A stretch of DNA of 64,000 bases from Sphingobium sp. V4. Its GTDB lineage: Bacteria; Pseudomonadota; Alphaproteobacteria; Sphingomonadales; Sphingomonadaceae. Under the pieces are notes generated by a model. That model searched no databases and was not told the origin of the DNA. It worked only from the letters and a program-made list of their open reading frames with translations. The number at the start of each line of letters is the position of its first letter. Positions within the stretch are counted from its first letter, which is position 1. The stretch is taken from assembly GCF_029590555.1 (NCBI RefSeq), contig NZ_CP081001.1:434001-498000 (forward strand). Direction: 5' to 3'. Position numbers and translations under genes: made by a program. Of this stretch, positions 45,293-56,643 are shown one piece after another.

Positions 45293-47094
45293 TGACCGAA
45301 GCCTACAAGATCATCGACCATACATATGACACCGTCGTCGTGGGCGCGGGCGGCTCCGGCCTGCGCGCGACCATGGGCAGCGCCGAAGCGGGCCTCAAGA
45401 CCGCCTGCATCACCAAGCTGTTTCCGACCCGGTCGCACACCGTCGCGGCGCAGGGCGGCATCGCGGCGTCGCTCGGCAACAATTCGCCCGATCACTGGAC
45501 CTGGCACATGTACGACACCGTCAAGGGGTCCGACTGGCTGGGCGACCAGGACGCGATCGAATATATGGTGCGCGAAGCGCCGGCGGCCGTGATCGAGCTG
45601 GAACATGCCGGCGTGCCGTTCAGCCGCAACGAGAACGGGACCATCTACCAGCGTCCCTTCGGCGGCCATATGCAGAATATGGGCGCCGGCCCGCCGGTGC
45701 AGCGTACCTGCGCCGCCGCCGACCGCACCGGCCACGCCATGCTGCACGCGCTCTACCAGCAGTCGCTGAAGTATGACGCGGACTTCTACATCGAATATTT
45801 CGCCATCGACCTCATCATGGAAAATGGCGAGTGCCGTGGCGTCATCGCCATCTGCATGGAGGATGGCTCGATCCATCGCTTCCGCAGCCATGCCGTCGTG
45901 CTGGCGACGGGCGGCTATGGCCGCGCCTATTTCTCCGCAACCTCGGCGCACAGCTGCACCGGCGACGGCGGCGGCATGGTGCTGCGCGCGGGCCTGCCGC
46001 TCCAGGATCTGGAGTTCGTGCAGTTCCACCCGACCGGCATCTACGGCGCGGGCGTGCTCATCACCGAAGGCGCGCGCGGCGAGGGCGGCTACCTCACCAA
46101 CTCCGAAGGCGAGCGCTTCATGGAGCGCTATGCCCCCTCGGCCAAGGATCTGGCATCGCGTGACGTCGTGTCCCGTTCGATGGCGATGGAAATGCGCGAA
46201 GGGCGCGGCGTGGGTCCGAACAAGGATCATATCTTCCTGCACCTCGACCATATCGATCCCAAGGTGCTGGCGGAGCGCCTTCCGGGCATCACCGAAAGCG
46301 GCAAGATCTTCGCGGGCGTCGACCTGACCCGTCAGCCGCTGCCCGTGACCCCGACCGTCCATTACAATATGGGCGGCATCCCCTGTAACTATCATGGCCA
46401 GGTGGTGACCAAGGTCGGCGACGATCCGGAAGTCGTGGTGCCGGGCCTCTATGCGGTCGGCGAAGCGGCCTGCGTGTCGGTTCATGGCGCGAACCGCCTC
46501 GGCTCCAACTCGCTGATCGACCTTGTCGTGTTCGGCCGCGCGACCGGTCTGCACCTCAAGGAAACGCTCAAGCCAAACGCGCCGCACAAGCCGCTTCCGG
46601 CCGATGCCGCCGATCTGGCGCTGTCGCGCCTCGACAAATATCGCAATGCCAAGGGCGGCACGCCCACGGCGCAGATCCGTCTGGAAATGCAGCACACCAT
46701 GCAGAAGCACGCGGCCGTGTTCCGCGACAGCGCGCTGCTGGCCGAGGGCGTCACCAAGATGGCGCAGGTCAATGCCCGGATGCAGGATGTCGGCGTATCC
46801 GACCGCTCGCTGATCTGGAACACCGACCTCATCGAGACGCTGGAGCTGGACAATCTCATGTCGCAGGCGGTCTGCACCATGGTCAGCGCCGAGAACCGCA
46901 AGGAATCGCGCGGCGCCCATGCCCATGAGGATTTCCCGAACCGCGACGACGACAACTGGATGAAGCACACCGTCAGCTGGTTCGAAGGCTGGGGCGGATC
47001 GGGCGGCAAGGTGACGCTCGATTATCGTCCGGTCCACGACTATACGCTCACGGACGAAGCCGAATATATCAAGCCCAAGGCGCGCGTTTACTAA
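45292..47094 (+). CDS. sdhA: Succinate dehydrogenase flavoprotein subunit
   Basis: This 600-residue subunit oxidises succinate to fumarate with covalent FAD. The FAD dinucleotide fold is [18 protein letters not shown] is attached to His49 in [16 protein letters not shown]. Substrate-site segments are [46 protein letters not shown] and [11 protein letters not shown]. The C-terminus ends [15 protein letters not shown], as usual. The iron-sulfur subunit gene sdhB does not follow; a terminator lies 28 bp after the stop. Confidence 0.96.
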   Translation: MTEAYKIIDHTYDTVVVGAGGSGLRATMGSAEAGLKTACITKLFPTRSHTVAAQGGIAASLGNNSPDHWTWHMYDTVKGSDWLGDQDAIEYMVREAPAAVIELEHAGVPFSRNENGTIYQRPFGGHMQNMGAGPPVQRTCAAADRTGHAMLHALYQQSLKYDADFYIEYFAIDLIMENGECRGVIAICMEDGSIHRFRSHAVVLATGGYGRAYFSATSAHSCTGDGGGMVLRAGLPLQDLEFVQFHPTGIYGAGVLITEGARGEGGYLTNSEGERFMERYAPSAKDLASRDVVSRSMAMEMREGRGVGPNKDHIFLHLDHIDPKVLAERLPGITESGKIFAGVDLTRQPLPVTPTVHYNMGGIPCNYHGQVVTKVGDDPEVVVPGLYAVGEAACVSVHGANRLGSNSLIDLVVFGRATGLHLKETLKPNAPHKPLPADAADLALSRLDKYRNAKGGTPTAQIRLEMQHTMQKHAAVFRDSALLAEGVTKMAQVNARMQDVGVSDRSLIWNTDLIETLELDNLMSQAVCTMVSAENRKESRGAHAHEDFPNRDDDNWMKHTVSWFEGWGGSGGKVTLDYRPVHDYTLTDEAEYIKPKARVY

Positions 47095-47121
47095 GAGCGC
47101 GCCGACCGGTGGAAATGCGAT

Positions 47122-47149
47122 GGGGCGGGCCGCAGGGTCCGCCCTTTTT
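47122..47149 (+). terminator. Rho-independent terminator after sdhA
   Basis: GGGCGG (47123-47128) pairs with CCGCCC (47139-47144), with a further short stem inside, followed by TTTTT. It ends the sdhCDA unit before any sdhB. Confidence 0.8.
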
Positions 47150-47523
47150 CGTGGGCGGAGGGGCGGGCGAAGTTCACGATGTCGCCGGGCTTTTCGGCCC
47201 GGACGCGCTCCCGACGCGCCTGCGATGCCTCCCTTCCTTCATCGTGCGGATGGGACGGCGCGCACGGCAAGGCGGCAGGAAAGGCAGTGGGACCATCGGC
47301 GAGGATAGAAACAGCGACAATAGGAAAAGGCATGGGGGGCAGCGACATACGGTTAAGCGCGGCGCGACGCCGCTCGAAAGCGGCCATGCATATGACCGTT
47401 GCGCCAGCGACCCGGAGGGCGGCCGCAGGCTAACGCTGGGGCTTCAGGCGACGGCGCGATACGCTCGGGGCAAGCGCCAGTCCAACTGCGCCGCGCCGTC
47501 TCTCCTCCGCCCGTTCCTCGGTT
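47150..47523. other. Gene-free region between sdhA terminator and metallopeptidase gene
   Basis: About 370 bp with open frames on both strands but none with plausible protein composition (runs of Arg, Ala, Gly and Pro of the GC-shadow type). Short inverted segments such as CCAGCG...CGCTGG near 47405-47440 could fold in RNA. This is where sdhB, or a small gene before it, lies in many relatives. I see nothing I can name here. Confidence 0.4.
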
Positions 47524-47985
47524 TCACCGGCCAAAGGGCAACAGCGCCTCATAGATGTCCAGCCCCGGCTTGCCTTCCACGCGACCGCCCTGCCGCAGCA
47601 GGAATGCGTGCTTCACGATCTCGGCCTGCTGCTCGATGCCGTAGCGGTGGAAGGGTTTGCCGGGCAGGATGGCATAATCATAGCGGCAGAAGGGGTGGCG
47701 CATCAGCGGAAGCCACCAGCGGCCCGATCGCTGCGCCTGCCAGACATGGGTCATCTCATGAATGAAATGGCCCTGGACATGCAGTGGACTGGCGCAGAAG
47801 TCGGCGCAGAACAGATCGCTGTCGGGATGGAACCACAGGTCGCCGTCAGGCGCCATGGTCACGCCTCTGGGCTGGAAGGGCCACCATTTGCGATGATGCA
47901 CCCGCACCCGCGCATAGTCGATCGCCTGCCCGAAGACCGAGCCGGCCAGCGCCGCTTCCTGCGGGGTGAGCGGGCGGCTGGTCAA
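47524..47985 (-). CDS. Putative HExxH metallopeptidase-like protein ('vgr-related')
   Basis: This 153-residue protein has the motif HFIHEMTHVWQAQRSGRWW, which reads as HEMTH followed by a Gln, the form found in gluzincin-like domains. A catalytic Glu and zinc-His pair are thus present, and CRYDYAILPGKPFHRYGIEQ and a Glu in QQAEIVKHAFLL may supply the third ligand. Sphingomonad homologues are commonly labelled vgr-related, with no experiment behind that. There is no signal peptide. It overlaps the 3' end of the PCu(A)C gene by 4 bp, so it is translated after it. Confidence 0.7.
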   Translation of the reverse strand: MTSRPLTPQEAALAGSVFGQAIDYARVRVHHRKWWPFQPRGVTMAPDGDLWFHPDSDLFCADFCASPLHVQGHFIHEMTHVWQAQRSGRWWLPLMRHPFCRYDYAILPGKPFHRYGIEQQAEIVKHAFLLRQGGRVEGKPGLDIYEALLPFGR

Positions 47986-48467
47986 GGGGCGGGGGCGTTG
48001 CCGGCCTTTGGAACGGGCGCGGCGGCGGCCTCCGGCTTGCGGATGACCGCGTCGACCAGCAGCCGGTCGCCATTGGCCATCAGGAAGGTGAACTGCATCT
48101 TGCCCCGGCTGATCGCGGTGTCGTTGACGCCGAAGATCATCAGATGCTTGCCGCCCGGCGCGAAGGCGACCTTGCCCTTGGCGGGGATGTCGACGCTTTC
48201 GATCCGCTCCATCGTCGTCATGCCGTCCCTGGTCAGGCTTTCATGCATTTCGACCTTGAGCGCATAGTCGGTGATGACGCCGCGCAACTGCGTGCCCATG
48301 TCACCGCCATGCGCCACGAAATAGCCGGCCGAGGGCATGTCCTTGTTCGGCGACAGCCGCACCCAGGCCTGGTCGACATAGGTCGGCGCCGGATCGCCGC
48401 AGGCGGCAAGGGCGAGGGGCAGCAGCAGCGGCGCGGCAAGGGTGAAAAGGGCAAGGGGCGCGCGCAT
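47982..48467 (-). CDS. PCu(A)C-type periplasmic copper chaperone
   Basis: This 161-residue protein has a signal peptide (RAPLALFTLAAPLLLPLALA) ending in LAAC, so it may be a lipoprotein. The copper motif is complete: VEMHESLTRDGMTTMERIES, then FAPGGKHLMIFG, giving the HxxxM/M...HxM ligand set that binds Cu(I). PCu(A)C proteins load the CuA or CuB centres of cytochrome oxidase together with Sco1. The C-terminal tail is Ala/Pro-rich. ATG 48467 opens the signal peptide. It heads a two-gene unit with the metallopeptidase-like gene and is divergent from dnaK. Confidence 0.9.
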   Translation of the reverse strand: MRAPLALFTLAAPLLLPLALAACGDPAPTYVDQAWVRLSPNKDMPSAGYFVAHGGDMGTQLRGVITDYALKVEMHESLTRDGMTTMERIESVDIPAKGKVAFAPGGKHLMIFGVNDTAISRGKMQFTFLMANGDRLLVDAVIRKPEAAAAPVPKAGNAPAP

Positions 48468-48623
48468 CCTATACTCCGTGACTGTCTCGTTTCCGGTCGA
48501 TCCGCCGGCGGCAGCCGATCCGATTGCTCCGGCGACCGCCCTGTTTTCGTTTGTTTTCCGCGTTCTGCGAGTCGCCGGCCGGGCCGGTCGGCGTCAGAAC
48601 GCTCTAGGTAATCGCCGCAGCTT

Positions 48624-48654
48624 CTTGTGCCAAGCGAAAGCGCGCCTATATCCC
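48624..48654 (+). promoter_or_regulatory. RpoH-type heat-shock promoter of dnaK
   Basis: CTTG (48624-48627), 17 bases, then CCTATATCCC matches the alphaproteobacterial sigma-32 consensus CTTG-N17/18-CYTATNTNNG except at its last base. It is about 85 bp before the dnaK ATG, leaving a normal leader. No CIRCE dyad is seen, so dnaK here appears to be sigma-32-controlled. Confidence 0.65.
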
Positions 48655-48738
48655 TCGTGCAAACGGCCTTGCCTTGGCGCTTTTGTGAGGTATGGGGCCG
48701 TCAACCGCTGAGTATATTTGGGGTTACAAGAGGAAGAG

Positions 48739-50637
<1,899 letters not shown>

Positions 50638-50740
50638 GCCCGATGAAACGCTCCTCGACTTTGCTTCGGGCGGACGTCATGGTCTCTGACCAGCGCGACC
50701 GTCCGGGGCGGAGCCGGGGACCGTGCGCGCCGGGGGCGAT

Positions 50741-51883
50741 ATGACTACCGAAGTTGATTATTACGAGCTGCTCGAAGTCGAGCGCACGGCGGACAGCGCC
50801 ACGATCAAGAGCGCCTATCGCAAGATGGCGATGAAATATCACCCGGACAAGACCGGGGGCTGCACCGACAGCGAAGCCCGGTTCAAGGCCGTGTCGGAAG
50901 CCTATGAGTGTCTGAAGGACCCGCAGAAGCGCGCGGCCTATGACCGTTATGGCCATGCGGCGTATACCAACGCCCAGAATGGTGGCGGTGGCGGCGGTGG
51001 ATTCCGGGGCGGCGCGGGCGGTTTTTCCGATCTGGGCGATATTTTCGAGACGATTTTCGGCCAGGCCGGTTTCGGCGGCCAGGGCGGCGGGCGCCAGCAG
51101 CAGCGCCGCGGCGCGGACCTCCGCTACGACATGGAAATCTCGCTCGACGAAGCCTATCATGGCAAGCAGACCGAGATCCAGATCGAGGTGTCGGCCGCCT
51201 GCGACAGTTGCGACGGATCGGGCGCGCAGCCCGGCACCGGGGTCAAGAGCTGCGGCACCTGCGGCGGCCATGGCCAGGTGCGCGCGCAGCAGGGCTTTTT
51301 CGTGGTCGAGAGGACCTGTCCGTCCTGCCATGGCGCGGGCCAGGTGATCGAAAGCCCCTGCCGGTCCTGCCGGGGCGAAGGGCGGGTGGACAAGCCCAAG
51401 ACGCTGTCGGTCAATATCCCGGCCGGCGTCGATGAAGGCACCCGCATCCGGTTGTCCGGCGAGGGCGAGGCCGGGGCGCGGGGCGCGCCTTCGGGCGACC
51501 TCTATATCTTCCTGCATGTGAAGCGTCATTCGATCTTCGAACGCGACGGCACGACCCTGTTCTGCCGCGCGCCCGTCAGCTTCACCACGGCGGCCTTGGG
51601 TGGCGTGATCGAAGTGCCGGGCCTCGACGGCATCCGGCATGAGATCAAGATCCCGAGCGGCATCCAGTCGGGCAAGCAGATCCGCCAGCGCGGCGCCGGT
51701 ATGCCGGTGCTGAACGGCCGAGGGCAGGGCGATCTCGTCGTCCAGGTCGATGTCGAGACGCCGACCAAGCTGACGGCCAAGCAAAAGGAACTGCTCGAAG
51801 CCTTTCGCGAGACGGAGACGGGTGAGGAATGCCCGCAATCGACGGGTTTCTTCTCCAAGCTCAAGGAAATGTGGGGGGATTGA
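50741..51883 (+). CDS. dnaJ: Molecular chaperone DnaJ
   Basis: This 380-residue type I Hsp40 has a J domain with [10 protein letters not shown] (HPD), a Gly-rich region ([17 protein letters not shown]), and a zinc domain with all four CxxCxGxG repeats: [24 protein letters not shown] and [10 protein letters not shown]-terminal substrate-binding domain ends in [14 protein letters not shown] 50741 gives the family start [16 protein letters not shown]; an ATG-like GTG further upstream is unlikely. It lies about 100 bp after dnaK. Confidence 0.96.
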   Translation: MTTEVDYYELLEVERTADSATIKSAYRKMAMKYHPDKTGGCTDSEARFKAVSEAYECLKDPQKRAAYDRYGHAAYTNAQNGGGGGGGFRGGAGGFSDLGDIFETIFGQAGFGGQGGGRQQQRRGADLRYDMEISLDEAYHGKQTEIQIEVSAACDSCDGSGAQPGTGVKSCGTCGGHGQVRAQQGFFVVERTCPSCHGAGQVIESPCRSCRGEGRVDKPKTLSVNIPAGVDEGTRIRLSGEGEAGARGAPSGDLYIFLHVKRHSIFERDGTTLFCRAPVSFTTAALGGVIEVPGLDGIRHEIKIPSGIQSGKQIRQRGAGMPVLNGRGQGDLVVQVDVETPTKLTAKQKELLEAFRETETGEECPQSTGFFSKLKEMWGD

Positions 51884-51925
51884 ATTCAATCTCCCCTGAG
51901 ATCCGCTATTGATCCCATGCATGTT

Positions 51926-52015
51926 CGTCATTCCCGCGCAGGCGGCCATCTATCTCCAACGCTCTCCTCCGAAATGAGGTCAGGAGATGGATTCCCGCCT
52001 GCGGGGGGATGACGG
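51926..52015. repeat. Interspersed palindromic repeat, CGTCATTCCCGC family
   Basis: The left arm 51926-51957 and right arm 51983-52015 are imperfect inverted copies, each holding CGTCAT...GCAGGCGG...ATC-ATCTCC. It lies between dnaJ and the convergent permease gene. It shares the CGTCATTCC end with 29399-29484. Confidence 0.7.
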
Positions 52016-52035
52016 TCCTCTTTTAGCGGAAGGGG

Positions 52036-53328
52036 TCAGTTGCTCTGCGCCCTGCCTAGCCCTCGCCGCGCCCACCAGTGGAAGGGCAGGCCCGCCGCCA
52101 TCAGCAGGACGCTCGACCCGCTGGCGACCACGCCCGCGCCCCAGAGCGTCCAGAGTGCATAGCCCAATCCGATCAGGGCGGCAGGCACCACCAGCCTGAA
52201 GCGCAGGCTCGCCAAGGCGCAGCCGACATAGAGCCACAGGGTCGCGGAGGTGGCGAGCAGCGCCATCGCCGTGAACAGCGCCACCAGTCCTTGCAGACTG
52301 TTCGCGACCAGCATCAGGCTGGCCAGCACGGTCGACAGGATCAGTCCGCGCACCGGCGTCCCCCTCGCATCGGTGCCCGCCAGCCAGCGCGGCAATTCCC
52401 CGGCGCGCGCCATCGCAAGCGGCACCTCACCCTGCAACAGGGTCCAGCCGTTGAGCGCGCCGAGGCAGCTCACGACCACGAACAGCGCGACAAAGCCGGC
52501 CGGGCCGGGCGACCAATAATGGCTGACGAACGCGCCGAAAGGCGATCCGGTCTGGGTTTCCGCGGCCGGAAGGGTAAGCGCGATGCCCGAGCAGACCAGC
52601 AGATAGATGAGGCCGGTCGCGGCCGTGCCGATCAACGTCGCGCGCGGGATGGTGCGGGCGGGATCGCGCACCTTGTCGGCAGCGACGCTCGCGGACTCGA
52701 AGCCGAGCAAGGCCCATAATGTCAGCGCGGCGGATGCGGTGATGCCCGCGCCGGTCAGCCCTTGCGCGGGGAAGGGCGTCACCTCCGCCCGGCCGCTGCC
52801 CAGGATCAGGATGAGCAGGACCAGCACGACGGCGATCGGCACGAGCTTGAGCAGCGTCGTGGCGATCTGCGTCACGCCCGCGGCGCGCGCGCCGATCAGG
52901 TTGATGCCGGTCATCGCCCAGAGAAAGCCGATCGAACAGAGCGCCCCGACGCCGGGTTTCGCCAATGCAGGCAGGATGCTGCTCAGGTTCGCGGTCGCGG
53001 CGACGGCGATGGTGACATTGGTGATGATGATCGACAGCCAGTAGATCCAGCCGATCGCGAAGCCGGCCAGCGGGCCATAGGCGCGCGCGATCATCTGCGC
53101 CGCATTGGCGTCGGGCATGGCGACGGTCAGCCGCGCGATGACGAAGGCCAGCACCAGCGACCCGGCAATGGTGAAGGCCCATCCCGCCACTGCGTCCCAA
53201 CCGAAGGGCGCCAGGCTGGCGGGCAGCAGGAAGACGCCCGATCCGATCATGTTGCCCATGACCAGCGCGATGCAGGCGGCAAAGCCCAAAGTGCGGGATG
53301 CGCCCGCGGCGGTGTCGGTGGCTTGCAT
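52036..53328 (-). CDS. APC-superfamily amino-acid permease
   Basis: This 430-residue protein has twelve hydrophobic segments. It opens LGFAACIALVMGNMIGSGVF, the helix-1 substrate motif (GxMIGSG) of the AdiC-like APC branch, and has ALLGFESASVAADKVRDPAR in helix 6/7, the typical GFE motif with Arg/Pro linker. Members exchange or import amino acids or amines; AdiC-like ones are arginine/agmatine antiporters, but the substrate here is not decided. No catabolic neighbour helps. The gene runs toward dnaJ and is separated by a repeat. Confidence 0.88.
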   Translation of the reverse strand: MQATDTAAGASRTLGFAACIALVMGNMIGSGVFLLPASLAPFGWDAVAGWAFTIAGSLVLAFVIARLTVAMPDANAAQMIARAYGPLAGFAIGWIYWLSIIITNVTIAVAATANLSSILPALAKPGVGALCSIGFLWAMTGINLIGARAAGVTQIATTLLKLVPIAVVLVLLILILGSGRAEVTPFPAQGLTGAGITASAALTLWALLGFESASVAADKVRDPARTIPRATLIGTAATGLIYLLVCSGIALTLPAAETQTGSPFGAFVSHYWSPGPAGFVALFVVVSCLGALNGWTLLQGEVPLAMARAGELPRWLAGTDARGTPVRGLILSTVLASLMLVANSLQGLVALFTAMALLATSATLWLYVGCALASLRFRLVVPAALIGLGYALWTLWGAGVVASGSSVLLMAAGLPFHWWARRGLGRAQSN

Positions 53329-53505
53329 GAGCGGATGCTAACGGCGGCCGGGGCCGCTGGCTAGGCCAAGTCCGCTTCCGCCCCGGAACGGAGGATACAT
53401 TAACTGCAATCGCCTTCGCCCGCATTGCATTTGCGAAAACGGGCGCTGAAGTCCAGATGGGCTGCGATGCTGCAATGCAGCAAAGTTTTTCAACCGAGGT
53501 TTCCG

Positions 53506-53655
53506 ATGTTCTCCCTGCTCTCGCTCTATTTTGCCTATCGTCGCGACGTCCTGACCGCCGAACGCTATATCGCGGGCCTGGCCAAGGGGCAGGCGCCGGT
53601 TGCGGACGACGTGACGCCGGTTCCGATGGAAGAAGAACTGCCGCTCGCCGCCTGA
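53506..53655 (+). CDS. Small protein of unknown function
   Basis: This 49-residue product MFSLLSLYFAYRRDVLTAER continues as YIAGLAKGQAPVADDVTPVP and ends in an acidic tail (MEEELPLAA). The first ten residues are hydrophobic with aromatic residues and could insert in a membrane or form an amphipathic helix. No family is recognised. CCGAGG lies upstream at about ten bases. It is in a short region between the permease and the next small membrane gene, both on the plus strand. Confidence 0.45.
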   Translation: MFSLLSLYFAYRRDVLTAERYIAGLAKGQAPVADDVTPVPMEEELPLAA

Positions 53656-53793
53656 TTTTTGCGCATTGCCGATCATCGCCCGTCCCGGCATGCCACGCCT
53701 GCATCGCAAGGCTTCCGGTCGCCGTGCAAAATGGACAGGAACCAAAATCATCGCCCGTCCGTTCTGGCGTCATAATGATGTGAGGATGATGTG

Positions 53794-54084
53794 ATGGTTG
53801 ATATGCGCAATGACGGCTATGATGACCGGACGGTGATTGTCGAAAAGCGCGGTCCAGGTCGAACAATCGCCATAGTCCTGATCGCCATTCTGGCAATTGT
53901 CGGCATTTTGTTCGCTACCGGTTTCTGGAAGGCGGACGTCAGTGGCGGCGATATGCCTGAAGTGAGCGTCCAGGGTGGCGATCTTCCGAAGGTCGACGTT
54001 GATTCGAAGGAAGTCGTCGTCGGGACCAAGGAAGCGACCGTGGATGTGCCGACGGTTGGCGTGAAGGATAATGGCGAAGAATAA
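53794..54084 (+). CDS. Small single-span membrane protein, unknown
   Basis: This 96-residue protein has a charged N-terminus (MVDMRNDGYDDRTVIVEKRG), one membrane helix at about residues 24-43 (TIAIVLIAILAIVGILFATG), and an acidic exterior part with a repeated Gly-Gly-Asp and Val-Asp-Val pattern (SGGDMPEVSVQGGDLPKVDV). AGGA lies seven bases before ATG 53794. The tail after the helix is 50 residues of beta-like Val/Asp alternation. No family is recognised. It is followed by a perfect 23-bp inverted repeat. Confidence 0.65.
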   Translation: MVDMRNDGYDDRTVIVEKRGPGRTIAIVLIAILAIVGILFATGFWKADVSGGDMPEVSVQGGDLPKVDVDSKEVVVGTKEATVDVPTVGVKDNGEE

Positions 54085-54200
54085 TCGCCACGTGCGCTGG
54101 GTTCATTCCGGCGCAGGGCGCGCGACCTGGCTTGTGATAATCGCATCCTGTTTGCGCGAATTGATGTCCCCCGCTCGCGCACGATGCTCTGGCCTTTCCG

Positions 54201-54250
54201 GCTCATGAAAATGGCTCCCCATGGCGACATGGGGAGCCATTTTCATGAGC
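54201..54250. terminator. Perfect 23-bp inverted repeat, bidirectional terminator-like
   Basis: Bases 54201-54223 and 54228-54250 are exact reverse complements with a GCGA loop between. The inner arms are AAAATGGCTCCCC/GGGGAGCCATTTT, giving A and T runs on both sides, as in bidirectional terminators. It lies between the convergent small membrane gene (stop 54084) and acyl-CoA dehydrogenase (stop 54264). Confidence 0.8.
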
Positions 54251-54263
54251 GGCAATGCGGGGA

Positions 54264-56066
54264 TCAGGCGGCTAGGAACAGGTCCGGATCGAGCGCCATC
54301 AGCGTGTCGGCCCCGCCTTCGATCTTGCGACGCAGCGATCCGGCATCGGGCATGATCCGTTCGGCGAAGAAGCGCGCCGTTACCAGCTTTGCGCCCAGAT
54401 ATTGGGCGTCGCCCTGTCCCGCCGCGATCAGCGTGGTCGCGGCCTTCGCCATGCGCAGCCACATCAGGCCGGTCGCGACGATTCCCAATATGTGCATATA
54501 GTGATGCGCGCCGGCCCCGGCATGTTCGGGGTTCTTCATGGCGTTCTGCATCAGCCACATGGTCGCCGCCCCAAGCTGTCCGCTGGCCTTTTCCAGCGCG
54601 TCGGCGATGGGGGCGAGCACCTCGTCAGCCTTGGCCGTCGTCACTTCCTCCCCCACCATCTTGAGGAAGGATTGCAGCGCGCGGCCGCCGTTCATCGGCA
54701 GCTTGCGGCCGACCAGGTCCATCGCCTGCACGCCGTTGGTGCCTTCGTAGATCTGGGCGATGCGGGCGTCGCGGACATACTGCTCGACGCCATTTTCCCA
54801 GATATAGCCATGGCCGCCGAACACCTGCTGGCAGGCGACCGCCACGTCGAAGCCCCGGTCGGTGCCATAGCCCTTGACCACCGGGGTCAGCAGTTGGAGC
54901 AGGTCATCCGCCGCCTGGCGTTCTTCCTCGGTCCCGGCATGGTACGACAGGTCGACCTGGAGCGCGGTCCACAGGATGAGCGCGCGCAGCCCTTCGGTCA
55001 TCGCCTTCGCCTCCATCAGCATCCGGCGCACATCGGGATGGACGAACAGCGTGTCGGCCTTCTCGCCCGGTTCCTTCGGCCCGGTCAGCGCGCGGCCCTG
55101 ACGGCGGTCCTTCGCGTAATGGACCGCATTCTGGAAGGCGATCTCCGCCTGGCCCAGCCCCTGGAGGCCCACGCCCAGCCGCGCCGCGTTCATCATGATG
55201 AACATGGCGGCCAGCCCCTTATTCTCTTCGCCCACGATCCAGCCGGTCGCGCCGTCATAGTTCATGACGCAGGTGGCGTTGCCGTGAATCCCCATCTTGT
55301 GCTCGATCGAGCCACAGGACACGGCGTTGCGTTCGCCGAGCGACCCGTCTTCGCCGACGAAGAATTTGGGGACGACGAACAGCGAGATGCCCTTGCTGCC
55401 TTCGGGCGCGTCGGGCGTCTTGGCGAGGACGAGATGGATGATGTTTTCCGACAGGTCATGCTCGCCCGCCGAAATGAAGATCTTGGTGCCGGTGATCGCA
55501 TAGCTGCCATCGGCCTGCGGCAGCGCCCTGGTCTTGATGAGGCCCAGGTCCGTGCCGCAATGCGGTTCGGTCAGGTTCATCGTGCCGGTCCATTTGCCCG
55601 ACACCATGTTGGGAATGTAGCGCTGTTGCAGTTCGTCGCTGCCCTTGGCGATCAGCGCCGCGACCGCGCCCGCGGTCAGCCCATGATACATTTCGAACGC
55701 CTGGTTGGCCGACAGCACATATTCGTCGACTGCGGTCGCCAGCACGGTGGGCAGCCCCTGGCCGCCAAATTCGACGGGGCCGTGGATCGTCGTCCAGCCG
55801 CCCTCGACAAACTGGTCGAACGCCGCCTTGAACCCGGTCGGCGTCGTCACGCTGCCGTCCGGATGACGGGTGCAGCCTTCCTTGTCGCCCACCGCGTTCA
55901 GGGGGAAGAGGACTTCGGCCGCCATCTTGCCGCCTTCGGTCAGGATCGCCTCCACCAGGTCGGGCGTGGCATTTTCGAAACCGGGGAGGTTGGCGTAGCG
56001 GTCCAGCCCGACGACATGATCGAGCACGAAGCGGGTATCACGGACAGGGGCGGCATAGCTGGGCAT
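54264..56066 (-). CDS. Acyl-CoA dehydrogenase, long C-terminally extended type
   Basis: This 600-residue flavoprotein removes two hydrogens from acyl-CoA. Order: an N-terminal extension, the FAD N-domain with [20 protein letters not shown], the middle domain with [20 protein letters not shown] and [16 protein letters not shown], and the C-domain with [17 protein letters not shown], which holds the catalytic Glu. A C-terminal helical extension follows (about 460-600). This architecture matches the group that includes DmdC (methylmercaptopropionyl-CoA dehydrogenase) and long-chain FadE-like enzymes; substrate undecided. ATG 56066 opens [15 protein letters not shown]. The MerR regulator lies just upstream on the same strand. 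Confidence 0.9.
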   Translation of the reverse strand: MPSYAAPVRDTRFVLDHVVGLDRYANLPGFENATPDLVEAILTEGGKMAAEVLFPLNAVGDKEGCTRHPDGSVTTPTGFKAAFDQFVEGGWTTIHGPVEFGGQGLPTVLATAVDEYVLSANQAFEMYHGLTAGAVAALIAKGSDELQQRYIPNMVSGKWTGTMNLTEPHCGTDLGLIKTRALPQADGSYAITGTKIFISAGEHDLSENIIHLVLAKTPDAPEGSKGISLFVVPKFFVGEDGSLGERNAVSCGSIEHKMGIHGNATCVMNYDGATGWIVGEENKGLAAMFIMMNAARLGVGLQGLGQAEIAFQNAVHYAKDRRQGRALTGPKEPGEKADTLFVHPDVRRMLMEAKAMTEGLRALILWTALQVDLSYHAGTEEERQAADDLLQLLTPVVKGYGTDRGFDVAVACQQVFGGHGYIWENGVEQYVRDARIAQIYEGTNGVQAMDLVGRKLPMNGGRALQSFLKMVGEEVTTAKADEVLAPIADALEKASGQLGAATMWLMQNAMKNPEHAGAGAHHYMHILGIVATGLMWLRMAKAATTLIAAGQGDAQYLGAKLVTARFFAERIMPDAGSLRRKIEGGADTLMALDPDLFLAA

Positions 56067-56113
56067 GATCTTCTCCTGATTATTCTTTGGTTCCCCGCAC
56101 GCGGGGTAGGGGA

Positions 56114-56524
56114 CTATCTGTCTTCGATGGTGGCCACGAAGGCGGACAGCTCGGCGATCGCTGCGTCGATGTCATCCTTCTGGCGGGTCAGCAGGTCGAT
56201 CCGCGCCTTGCACTTGTCGACGGTGACGCGGCGCTGCGCCTCATGCGCTTCGTCGGCATCATACAGGTCGATCATCTCGCGAATCTCGGTGAGGCTGAAG
56301 CCCACCCGTTTGCCGCGCAATATCCAGGCGAGCCGGGCGCGGTCGCGGCGCGAATAGATGCGGGCCAGACCCTGCCGTTCCGGCGAGATCAGCCCTTCAT
56401 CCTCATAGAAGCGCAGCGCCCGGGCGGTCACGCCGAATTCCTCCGAAAGGTCGGTGATGCTGTAGCTCTGCCGTTCGCTGTGGTCTGGCAGTTCGATGCC
56501 GGCGATGCTGCTGCGCTTGTCCAT
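56114..56524 (-). CDS. MerR-family transcriptional regulator
   Basis: This 136-residue protein has the MerR winged helix: [21 protein letters not shown], then [20 protein letters not shown], followed by a dimerising coiled coil ([20 protein letters not shown]). It lacks the metal-binding cysteine pair of MerR and CueR, so a non-metal effector is likely. It is 47 bp upstream of the acyl-CoA dehydrogenase gene on the same strand; similar MerR genes (LiuR-like) control branched-chain acyl-CoA breakdown, which fits the neighbour. Confidence 0.9.
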   Translation of the reverse strand: MDKRSSIAGIELPDHSERQSYSITDLSEEFGVTARALRFYEDEGLISPERQGLARIYSRRDRARLAWILRGKRVGFSLTEIREMIDLYDADEAHEAQRRVTVDKCKARIDLLTRQKDDIDAAIAELSAFVATIEDR

Positions 56525-56643
56525 GATGCCGATGTAGCCCTGCTTTACGTTTACGTCAAGGTTAGTGAGGTGAGAGGCCCAGCGCGCTCTCCCGGTCCTT
56601 TTGCCTTAGTGACAGGCAGCGGCCAAGCCGCTACGGCGACGGA

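Noticed and set aside
45220..47037. Long minus-strand frame opposite sdhA
   Set aside because: sdhA is complete with its FAD and active-site motifs on the plus strand; the other strand is low-complexity.
47109..47765. 218-codon plus-strand frame after sdhA
   Set aside because: Its amino-acid make-up is unnatural, it begins in the sdhA terminator, and it runs into the real minus-strand gene.
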